Of a stretch of DNA of 64,000 nucleotides, positions 10,352-22,500 are shown piece after piece. The DNA is taken from assembly GCF_018143015.1 (NCBI RefSeq), contig NC_054757.1, positions 6,740,501 to 6,804,500 of the forward strand, read 5' to 3'. The notes under the pieces were generated by a model. That model was not told where the DNA came from. It worked only from the letters and a program-made list of their open reading frames with translations, and searched no databases. Positions within the stretch are counted from its first letter, which is position 1; the number at the start of each line of letters is the position of its first letter. A program made the position numbers and the translations under genes. Source of the DNA: Lytechinus variegatus. Its lineage: Eukaryota > Echinodermata > Echinoidea > Temnopleuroida > Toxopneustidae.

Positions 10352-12395
10352 ATTAATTTCTTTTCTTAATCTATAGGCTTGTCTATACAGCCTATATTTG
10401 TTGAAATCATATTATTTTTATCAGCATGGGGTTCCCTTTAACTGTACCAAAGACTGCAGTCTCCGTGTAATTTGTTGTTGTCTGGCTCCACATTCATTTG
10501 TGCATTTGATGGGGAAATTGGGAAAATATTGTGTCAATTTCCTGTTATAAGAATTAAGATGGCTATTTCTGTCTACCCTTTGAATACAAAATATTCCAAC
10601 AGTATCCATGGATTTCAAAAGCACTTATATCAGTGTCACAAAAAACAACGCCTTGCATATTAATTGACATTGTTGGCATGCCTACAAGTTGTTATTTATT
10701 TGATAATTTGGCCTCATGAAGGTTTGGAAACCACCCATTATTCATTTAATGTACACTTTTGTGTACAAAGTGAGTGGAAGTGAAAATAAGAAACCAATGA
10801 ATGAATGTTAGGATTTATGTGAGCCACTGACAGGCGTTTTTCACAAAAATTATAATCTAACTCTAACTTCCTCCATCATAGCGAATCTGATTCCTCCATC
10901 ATAGCGAAGATCTGATTCTGTCAAATCTATCAAGCATCATTATTTAATATTTTATCATTCCCTCGCTTCTTTTCATGTCAGAATATTGTTAAATTTGTGC
11001 CCTTATGATTAAGGCTGAATGACATTTAGAATTAGAGGACTACATACTATCATCATGGGACATGCCAGTTGGCATAGTTCTGTTGCAAATTATGACTGGA
11101 CAAAGCCATAATTGTATTCATAGGCCTAAGTTAAAAGTCGCGTGCTTAACGACAACGTAACGTGATCTACTTCACTTTCGATCACCGCATTTCTTATATT
11201 ACCACATGAAAGTCATCATGTGGGACTAGATTAAAAAATCATGTTTTTTAAAAATGTTTTTTACTTTGGATCTTGCAAATCAAGTAAAGCACTTATTAAG
11301 TCCACATATTTTCAAAGAGAGTGGATCGAATATTGACATGTCAGTAATATATAATGATCTCTAAATACAAAATAAATGCCACACTTACCCGTTTCAGCTT
11401 TATTTCTTGCCGAAATTCAGTTCTCAACTTCTAGTTTTCTGCTGCAAGCTAATAGTCTTAGTTTGAAGAATTTAGTCATCATCATGATACAAGATACACT
11501 ACTCTTACTTGTTTATTTTATCACTCATAATAAAGAAAGTTTATAAGTAACAAGGTCATGAATTAACCTTATTCTTTACCTAAATTCTAACTGCTAATAA
11601 CCTTCTTGATTGCATGAAATTAATAAATAAAAAGTGTCACTGACAATCAACAAAATACGTACGGTATGTGAATGCAGACTAATCATTCTGCTACCCTAGA
11701 TCTCGTGTTCGGAACGTTTTTGTTAGGGTGGGCGTGGCATTTTCGGAGTCGAGTTTTGTGGGATTTACCCCGGGGATTTACGAGCAAAGGATGAACAAAA
11801 TGTATAAACCTAACTAGATTAGAATAAAAGCTGTCTATTTTGCTCTATTTTCCTGGAATTTTAAATTCGATTTTTTACATCGTAATTTTAAATTCATTGT
11901 TTAATTTGTCTGATAGGAAAGTTGTGAACAAGAGGGGGAAAATGTTGCAAACAATTATGTGGAGGAATATAATCCCACATGTATTTACGGTAATTTTTTT
12001 TTTATGTTAAAGACAAACGTTCAAGTTGTTGTACAGGGGAGGATGAACAGTTTTGAATGAGTGTGTGTGTGTGGGGGGGTGACTGAAGGGCCCTGGGAAC
12101 GACTTTTCAGGGGGTTCTGATTTGCAGCAATTTTTTGATAAATTTCAAGTGCCGATTTCCGTTCCCAATATTATTTTCAAATTTTGTATATTATGTTGAT
12201 TTAATTTGATAGAAACATACAAGGAAAATATTTGTTTTTTTATTTACAGGGCCAGGATTTTTCAAAGGGGAGGCACATTTCGTCCAAGAAAAAATTTTAC
12301 AAGCAAAAAAAAGTCTTCACTTTCAAAAAGGCCGGGGGGGGGGCACAATTCTGTTTTAACGGCTTTTTACATTGCAAATTTTATCTCTGCCTCTC

Positions 12396-12431
<36 letters not shown>

Positions 12432-13529
12432 CGGGCCGGCTGTGTGCCCTTGGCTTTGTGAACTAAGAAAACTATTTAGGGCCTACTTTTTCATGGTATC
12501 ATTTTCCAGGGGGTGGGGCAGGTGGAGTGTTCAAACACTCATAAGTTAGGTCTATAAAAAAATGAGTGTAACGACTAGAGCTGAAAGCTGAATTGGACGG
12601 ATCGTTGCATGGTTTTATGTAAATAAGTCTGAAGTACAGCCCCCCCCCACTCAGTGTTATTTAGGGTACGCCTATGCTCGTTCCCTCCCTTTGAAAACAC
12701 CCCCATATCAAAGGTCTGCCAAAATTTCCGAACCCCCTTTCGAGGGATTTTTGCTGGCCTTTAGTTCTGCCTTAGAGACCCCCCTAAATCCGGAACACTG
12801 CTCAGTGTTACCCCTATCTCAGGTGAGTTCTCATTCCAACAATAGGTTGGTACTTTAATTTTCAAGATGAAATAATCATGAATGAGCTTTCAAAACTAGC
12901 AGGAATTTCAGGAATTTGATCCCGGGATTTAATAAATTTTCTATGCTATTCAAGATATTGTATAACCCCCTTTTATTTCTCAGGAGTCCAAAGATAAAGA
13001 TAAAAAACATCCCCTTTTTAAAGAAATCTCCAGGTAAAAATAAAAATACACCCCTTTTTTTCAATTCGCGGGCCGGACTTGTACCCCTTTATTGGACATT
13101 TTGGGAACACGCATGCGGTCCTTCCGACTCCCGGAGGGGGGGGGGGGCGGGAAGTACAGTTTGGGTGTTTTCTTTTATTTGCAATAAACTGGGTTTTGAA
13201 AGAGGCAAAAATGATTATATAATCCCTGCTCAGTTCCTCACCCAATGTGTATGGCAAAGAAATTAAGTTTGTCTCCATTATACTTGTAGTCTGAATGATC
13301 AATCAATCAATCAATCAATCCATCCATCCGTGTTCAAAGAGATCTCCGACTCGACTGTGAAGACGAATTTCTTTTAGAGTACCTACATCATAGAGATTAT
13401 CTCTATGACCTACATAAATTTCTTTAGTGCCATACCGCCATCTACGTTTACTAATTGCAGTTGTTTTGTGCTACGTGTTCCACACTTAATCCTTTCTTGA
13501 CTCGCAAAATAACTGAATTTTACAGGAAA
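10352..13529. other. Intergenic region between elongase and USO1
   Basis: No gene was recognised. Contents include a short tandem duplication of a TTCCTCCATCATAGCGAA unit near 10868-10915, G- and C-homopolymer-rich stretches between 12050 and 13150, and an (AATC)n run at about 13296-13320. Minus-strand sequence near 11390 contains GGTAAGTG, which could be the donor of an elongase 5' UTR exon. The two genes are divergent, so promoters for both should lie here, but no core promoter motif was identified. Confidence 0.45.
12401..12430. repeat. Homopolymer run of 30 G
   Basis: Thirty uninterrupted G residues, followed by TCGGGCCGGC. Shorter G runs occur at about 926, 13137, 19129, 41069, 53251 and 55100. 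Such a tract can form G-quadruplexes and is prone to length error in sequencing. Confidence 0.85.
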
Positions 13530-16500
13530 ATGAGCTTTTTTAGTCGGGTTTTGGGAGGAAACACTCCAGAAAATCAACAGTCAGGGGCAGATACGGTATG
13601 TTGAAATGAGTTAATCAATTTAAGCTGTCTGTATTCATTTGTCTGGGCCGTAAAACATGCACATTTTTGCGAATGATATTTAGAAATTATGATCCAGTCC
13701 CATGCCTTCCGATTCCTGTCTGTAATATTGAAATGTCAAATACATACTTGCAGCCTAGACTCTAATTGTTTAACACCTTATTTTCATCTGTTCACTTTTA
13801 GTTTGGATGTAGACCCAATTATCTTTTTTGTTTTTGTTTTGATTCAATATATGATGGGGTGATTTATAGTGCTGTAGCTCGGCCCGGATTGTTTACGGGG
13901 CTGAATCCCGCCGAGTTGGCATTGTCATGATTGTTCGGCTCGGAGCTTTACGGGTCGGGTTTCACTTTGAATCCCTCGAACTCGGTAAATAAACCCGGAT
14001 GGTTTGATAATATTTGAGGTGTCGTTCGTCACCGCAATAAAAGTCATGAAACTCTTTTTAACAAGCAATCCATCCACCTCGTGTGTAACCCAGGGAACTC
14101 CCGCCCGCGTAGCGGTCGGGAGCCCAGGATCACCTGATTAGCGTGAAGTATGGTCAAAATAATTCTCCGAATAAATAGTTGAAACATAAATCAAGCACTT
14201 ACCACGATTATATGGATGAAGGTCTAACGAGTGGCAGTTTCCTGACATCTGGGCACAAAACTGGAACCTCAAAAAAATGAAAAGTTCTCTCCTACCCAGT
14301 CTCAATCGGCTATCGAGACTGGGGTAGAAGGAGAGAACTTGTATATAGAGATAATATATATGTGCAATCTCGGCAGCGATATTTCCAGTGAAAATCACTT
14401 CCCCCTTACGAGATTTTTTTTGTTCATCAATCTTTTGGAGTCCATAATTAGCGACGGTCATAAAAATCTTTGGAAGTCAAAATCATGGATTTTACCCCCG
14501 GATTTAACCCCTGGAATATTTTTTTGAGCAGCAACCTGGATCTACTGTGTGTGCAATTCAATAGCAGGATACATATAAATGTATCACATGCAAGTCCCCC
14601 ACTATTGCGGGTCCCTTTAGTTGTGAGGAGGGAGTTGAAGTCATTTTAGTTGGATATTTGGAACTGTCCGATATTTGGGGACTTAACTCTAACTTGAACT
14701 GCAGAGTTATTTTTTTACTAAACTAGTGAGAATAGTCTGGAGATGCATGGAGAGTAAAAATAATTTGCTAATGTGAGGTTTCTCTCTAAAGCATATCTTT
14801 ATTGTATCAATCGCACAGAACAAGGTATTCAAGGTCACGACAAGGTCTTGAAAAGCATTTCCCATAGATTTGTCAGAGGACAAGCCAGACAATTGAAACC
14901 ATGTGGTGTATAATTGTCTGGCTTACATGTAGTAATCGGCCGATTGGTATTGCTTAGTTACTTTCCATGACAAAGGCCGAGATGGTGGCGTAAAAATATT
15001 TGTTCAAATTAGTTTATATATGTTTTTATGATTTCACATGCAAATTCGATTACATTAAAAGGGTTTAGCAAACAGAGAATGTTTAATATTACAACGTCAC
15101 AAAATGAAAAATGTTGAATTTTGTAATGTAGATAAGACTTCCAGGGGCATATCCAAATGGTAGGGGAAGATCGGGTTACTTGGAAAGTGGGGTAAGTTGA
15201 AAGATTGAAATTTTCTTTAATGCCTGTAAAATAATTTTTTTGCAATACTGCCCTCTATTTATTATTAATAATACAACACTTGTATTATTAATACCAATAA
15301 ATTGAGGGCAGTATTGCATAAATTCATTTTACATGCGTTGAAGAACATTACAATGTTTCAAGTTACCCTGCATTCCAACTAACCCCGATATCCCCTACTC
15401 ATTAAGAAAATCAAGATTATGTCTCATCTATGTGACTGTTCCTATATTTCTTTTGTAACTGAAGAAATGATAGCATGAATATATCTCTTGTATATTTCTA
15501 GATTGCCAAGATATGTGATAGAGTGCAGTCTTCCACGCTCCTGGATGACAGACGAGATGCAGTCAGGGCTCTCAAGGCTCTCTCCAAGGTAAGAAGCCAT
15601 GGTCCAAAATTTACTCCAAATAATAAATAATAATATAGGTTATTTATATTGCTCACATATCCACCTTGTTAGGTGCTCAAGGCGCTCCTATATTACCCGG
15701 CTAAGCTAGGCGTTCATAGCGCACACAGCTTTTTAAGGAATTACTTCCTACCGGTACCCATTTACCTCACCTGGGTTGAGTGCAGCACATTGTGGATCAG
15801 TTTCTTGCTGAAGGAAATTACGCCATGGCTGGGGTTCGAACCCACGACCCTCTGTTTCAAAGTCCGAAGACTAATCCACTGGGCCACAGCGCTCCATGTA
15901 AGTTTGTTTTAAATATCGGACAGCCACTGATAAAATATTCTGAGAGGGATTCCCATTTAAAGAGAGTTAGACATGGCACAGATTTTTGTTACGGTGCCCT
16001 ATTTAGCATTTTTGTAGCCATAATATTGATGCTTGCTTTTAATTATAAAGCATCTGTCGGGTATGATGTAAAGAAAATGTGAGAAAAACAGAAAAACAAC
16101 AAAATGTTGGACAACAGTTTATGAAATGATATGATAATAATAATAATAATAACGTTTTATTTACCCAGGGTAGCCACTTTAGTTAGGAAACTGCTCTACC
16201 AGCAGGCCCTGCATAACATAATATGTTATTATTACACTTCTCTGAATGTTGAGCGCCTAGCAAGACGGCAGAAGGTCCCATTTTTATAAGTCTTTGGTAT
16301 GACTTGGCCAAGGATGGAACGCATGACCTTCCATTCATGAGGCGGACCCTCTACCTCTGAGCCACCATTTTGAATCAGCTTAAGTGGGGAAAGTAATAGA
16401 AATACTTAAAATACTGATACTTTTGCCAAATTTTAGGTGAATCTTAAAACATTTCTTCTAGGCCCGTTTTGAAAGTCCATTTTTGATGCACGTCTACACG

Positions 16501-19500
16501 GCATTTTTTTGGTTGTGTACACGTGTACACGTTGTATACACTGTGAGAGCGAGTTATGTTTTCATGTCGACACGGACCTGCATCAACATGTCATAAAAAG
16601 GGGTCTTATATAGCCTAAGTCACGGTTCAATCCACGAAAATTGGTGCAAATTAAAAGTTTACTCAGCTAAGCAGCGCATTAAATAAATAAAGAATGCAAA
16701 AGAAAATCAGTGCAGGGCCCTAGCATGCGCCGACCCTCGTTGGATGCGCATTTTGTATACTGTACCGTACATGCATGCACAGATCGCTGGAGAATTAAGT
16801 GTAACTGAAGTTATCGATTGATTTTCATTATTTTGTTGCCAATTTGAGGAGCGTTTGTAGGCTTGTAGCACATGTGTATGAGCGTATAACACGTAAGTTG
16901 TAGCAATGATTGCTGTCGCAATTGGTGATTCTCAAATTGGCTCTGAGTCTGATTGAACAACGCTTTCGAGACCGGAGCAGACCCATTTCGTGGTACAAAA
17001 ACTTGAGTCTCCAGAATGAATGTGGATTAAATCGGCGATTTTGGAAGTGAACTCAATCTAGATAATTGAAATATATTGACATATTAGTAATTAAAACATG
17101 TGCAGTGTCCGAGAACTAAAATTTAATGTGAGGCTGTGAGCTTGTAATTCACTGACTTTGTAGTCCCATGCGATATGCAAGCTTTATGCAGATGCTACCA
17201 TGTACACGGTGATGGAATTTAGTACACGTGCACTGACTTTACCGTGTGTGTACATGTGTACCCGAACTGGGCCTAATTTCTTCACAAACATACTTTCCAT
17301 TATTAATGAAAAGAAGTTTGTTGAGAATATAAATCACTCTTCCTGAATTCCATGCTCTATCCACCTTTTCTTATAAGTATTACTTTTTCTTGCTTGTTAT
17401 AGTCTCATTTTTGTTCATGGTTATGTATTTGGGGAAATGATACAAAATTATTTTTCATCTGTTTACATTGACAGAAATATCGGCTAGAGGTTGGTACCCA
17501 AGCCATGGATATTTTGGTGAATGTCTTGGAGACTGACCGCACCGATGCTGAGATCACTGGCTATGCTCTGGATACGCTCTTCAATCTTCTCTCAGCACAC
17601 ACAGAAGAGGAGGAACAAAGTAAGGTTTCATCGACTGCTCTGGTCCGTATTCTTAAGTCAGGTTTAACTTAGACCACGGTCTAAGTCTGCTAAAATTATG
17701 GGAAGCCAAAAGTGTCAAAATTTGGATTAAGTTGTATGTTTCTAATATTTACTGTGCTCTTTCCTGATTATTCAATGGTGAAGACAATCATCTTTTTATA
17801 TTTCCTAGACAATTATGAATGGTTTGAGAGCCAAATGAGCTGAAATATGATATCTCTACTGTTAGTGACTTATGTAACAATTGGCTATCAATACTTAAAC
17901 CACAACTTTAAACCTGAGTTTAAGTTAAACCCGACTTCAGAATACGGGCCTCTATCTTTAAAGTTTATCTACAACTTTGGTATTGATTTGATGTTTATTT
18001 TTAGGTAAGTGTTATCATTATTAACAAGACTGGGATGAAAACTGTATATGTACTGATCTTGTCATCTTGTCAAAATACATACTATGTTTGAATCAACCGA
18101 TCAATGAGTCAATAAAATATGATGTTATTCGAACATTCAAATATTATAAAAATATAGGGACTGATTTTTCCCTTTTGTCCATTTATTGTGTGTGTGATGT
18201 TATAAACAGATTAAGAATCTTCTCCTTAGTAAAAACCATTTAAACACTAATATCTATTCTCTTTTGTTAAAAGATGTATAGGGATATGTTTCCTGACATT
18301 TCTGCCCTGTTCCATGCTTGAGAATTTTGTAATTCCAAAATAAAAATCGAGTGGGATCAGAGTTCATATGGATATTGCAATATCAGATTTTAGAATACAT
18401 CTGTCACATAGTATGACACATTCAATTTCAGATGAAGAATTTCCAAACGGTGACATAAGGGACCCTGAGCAGATGAAGCTGTGTGCCCAGTTTGCTGAAA
18501 TATTCATCAAGAATCCAAATAATATTCCACTTGTACTTGGGTTACTAGAGGTAGGTGCACTATTCTTGTACATTCAGTTCCTTTTTTTTCTCCCTTTTAT
18601 TTTTTAGTTGTTTCATTATGGTGGTGCCCGTTTCAATGATTGACATAATTTTTTTTTTGCTGAAAACTAAATGAGACTTCACTTAGAAATACTTTCGATA
18701 TCTGACATCTTCCAGGCTTTTGCCTTCTTTGAATTATATAATAATTTGACAAAAGTAAGAAAATTTTAGTGAAGGTAAATATATTAGTGGGGATTTCTCT
18801 AATTGCATCAGTCATCTTTCTTTTTGTGGCTACTGAAATAATCATACTTTGTAATATGAGTCGTTTGAGTAAGTGATATGAGGCGAAAAAATCTATTAAC
18901 TTGACACAATCAGGGAAATTCATCTCTTTTGGTCAGCTATTGTTTGCAGATGCTGCTGGCTGTGTCAGATCTTCATCATCATGATAAAAGAACATTTTGT
19001 TCATGTTATCACATCCGTCAGATAATGTATTTCGCGCCATTCAGTTAACCCATTGCCCCCTGGAACCAGGTGTTCCCTCTAAAAAGCCAATTGGAATCAC
19101 AGAATTCAGTAGTCAATATGATTGCCGGGGGGGGGGGTGTCATGGTCTAGTGGTTCTGACTCATGACTTCAAACAGAGGGTCCTGGGTTTGAATCTGAGG
19201 CATGGTTGTTTTCCTTCAGCAAAGTAATTTTACATTGTGCTGCACTCAACCCAGGTGAGATGAATGGATACGGATCAGGATTGTTCCTGGATTGCACTAC
19301 ATGCTGGAAATTGCAGCTCAATCTTAAGCTGGGGTAGTAGTAACAGTGCACCTCAAAGTAGATTAGAAGATCTTGGTAGCTGGGGCTATACATATACCAA
19401 TTATCATTATTATTAACTGTTCTGTTTCTTTTTCTCTGCACAGGACTATGAGTTCCGAGTAAGATGGCCGGCCATCAAGCTCTTGACCACCTTACTCTCC

Positions 19501-22500
19501 TACCAAGCTAGTCAGGTTCAGCAGTATGTCCTGGGTAGCCCTATGGGTGTGTCCAAGATGATGGACTTACTCTCGGACAGCAGAGAGGTCATTCGCAATG
19601 ATGTGAGTACCCCTGATTGTTTGTTGAAGTTATTGTTTTGTGGGAGTTAACATGGTATTGTACAATTAGTGGGTTGTATGCTGTAAAAGATGGCATAAGA
19701 GGGAAATGGAAATTGTTGTTGATCCAGCTACGGTAACCAAAGGAAACACCAACATCCAGAAGATTGTGGCCTTTGAGGGTGTCTTTGAGCATCTTTTGGA
19801 GATCATGTCAGAAGGAGGTGGCAGTGTTAGTGTATATCCCAGTTAGAATTAATACTATGATTACATCCTAACATGCTCTATGATCTCTGCAGGGCCTGCT
19901 TCTGCTGATCCAACTGACCAAAGGAAACGCCAACATCCAGAAGATTGTGGCCTTTGAGAATGCCTTTGAGCGTCTCCTGGAGATCATGTCGGAGGAAGGT
20001 GGCAGCGATGGTGGCATCGTGGTTGAAGACTGTCTCCTGCTGCTTATCAACCTCCTGAAGAAGAATAGTTCTAACCAGTCCTTCTTCAAGGAAGGAGGGT
20101 GAGTCTGTTCTTAACGTTTTCCTAGGTGTTTTTTAGAGTGTGATTCAAGTGGACCTGAATTATAACATAGAGCCAGCAATGCCAGATTTTAAAAACATAA
20201 ATCTAATCTTCATGTCTGAGAAAAATGCTTTCAAGAGATGGGCACTTGTACTTGTTGATTCACTTGGGGGCAGGGCAGTGCTTATGTCTTCCAGATGGCA
20301 TATTTGTGACTTACAAAAATGATTTTTAAAATTAATTTAACTTGGTAAATATGAAATTCAAATGTAAATTAATTATTATCATGCCATGTTATATATGTAG
20401 AAATTAAGTTGTATTACAAATGAAAAGTTTGATGATATTTAATTCAATTTTGATTTCTTTTTTCATTTCAGCTTGATCCAACGGATCACCCCTTTCTTCA
20501 GTATTCAGAAAGATTCATCATGGTCAGCTCAGAAGGTCAACAATGTTCATCTTATGTTACAGGTATGTCTTAAACCCATTTACTGCTGAATCCTTTAATT
20601 ACCATACAGGTGATACAGAGACTTCCCAGTCTTAGTAGTCACAGGGTTAATAGATACCTGATAAATGAGATAAAGCTTAAAAGTTGGCAGTTTTTACCAG
20701 AAATTAGAAGGAAAACTATATATGTAGTCAAAGTTCCACTTTTTCGTGACAACAGGCCCATCACCTTAGTGAAAAGATTAATAGATTTGGATTTTGTCAA
20801 ATGCACTTAGCAGAGAATGTCACCTGTGATGTGAAAAGGCAAATTTTATGAGAAAGCAACAAATACTCTGTGATTCCTTATACCGCTTTAGGTTGTGCGG
20901 ATTCTTGTTGCTCCAAGCAATCCTCAGCAAGCAACGGGAGCCTGTCAGAAGGTTATCCATCAATGTGGTCTTCTAAAGTTACTCTGCGATGTCCTCATGG
21001 CCAGTGGAGTCCCAGCTGATATTCTTACAGAGGTGAGTATTTCCCTCAGATTTAATTTCGCGTTAGTACCGTAAGGGCCTTAGTATTCAACCCGTTTGGA
21101 GGTTTTCCTCAAATATATAGAAATACGGAATTTACCATAATTTCAGACCTGTCTTATTTCCAAGAGCAAATGCTGGTTATTCTTTTTGCGTTATTTTTTT
21201 CTTCAACCCATCAACTGTGTGCTCAGGCGATCGAATTATACGGCGTTGGTTTTTGGTACTAGTATTCAATCCGTTGGCACTAGTATTCTACCTAGCGATG
21301 AAAGATGACCCTGTCTCTCGATCTGCCCTTGTCCCATACGACTATGGACTAGACCATTTGAGATGAGACCAAACAGGGAATTAGTCAAAGCCAGAGACTG
21401 ACATAGATCTAGTTATAGTTAAGCAATCTAATACATTTTGAGATTCGCTATCTATCATCACTAGGTTGAATACTAGTGCAATTAAGTGCAAAAGGTCATC
21501 GCCGCATAATTCGATCCTCCGTGCATACAGTTGACAGATTGATAAAGAAAATACTGACAACAGATTACCCTGGATATAAGAAAGGTATGAAATCGAGATA
21601 AATTCCTGATTTCTAAATATTTGGGGGAATTTATCAAAATCTTTGAATTATGCTGGGTTGAATACTAGTGCCCATACGGTATGCTTAATTTATAGATTCA
21701 TGTTGTCAAATCTGTTTTCCTTCAGTGCCCTCAATTGCAATGCTTGTTCAACATTTATTCTAGTTGAAAGAACATTGTGCATGCAAACAATCAAAGGATC
21801 AGGGATGCATATTCAGGCACTATGCATCTTGATAAAAGCAAGAATATTGATTAATACCTTGTGACATCATGGATATGTGGTCAAGCCTTGTTAAAGAATT
21901 GCCTTACATAATTCGTAAACAATTTACAAGTATACGTAACAAAAAGCAGTCACCAAGTACCTTTCTCCTGGAACCTTTTTTACAGACCATCAACACAGTG
22001 TCAGAGGTGATCCGTGGTTGCCGTGTCAACCAGGACTTCTTTGCTGCAGTCAACGCCCCTTCCAACCCACCAAGGCCGGCCATCGTGGTTCTTCTGATGT
22101 CCATGGTCAACGAGAAACAGCCCTTCTTGCTACGTTGTGCAGTCCTGTATTGCTTCCAGTGTTTCCTCTATAAGAATGAGATCGGTCAGGAACAGATCAT
22201 CGCCACACTCTTACCAGCTACTGCTGATGGTAGGTTCAAAGATCGGTGTTTGCTTAAATGCTTTAAACAGATGGCATGGTGATTTTCACTGTTTGCCATG
22301 ATCTGTCAGGATTGTCCAACTTTAACAAGTGCTTTTGAGAGATCAATCCTAAATGGCTCATTGCCAAGCCCTTTCCAGTGGCATTCTGAAGTTGGTCTTT
22401 CATGTCCTTGGAAACTAGTTTGTGTAGTGACGTTACCGAGACTATGTTACAAATACGATGACAGGGTCTCGGTGTTTTAGACACCCACATTATTAAACAA

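Noticed and set aside
10868-10915. Short TTCCTCCATCATAGCGAA repeat as a regulatory array
   Set aside because: Only two copies were seen; more simply a small tandem duplication.
12206-12549. 86- and 105-residue Gly-rich frames
   Set aside because: They run through the 30-G tract; low-complexity artefacts.
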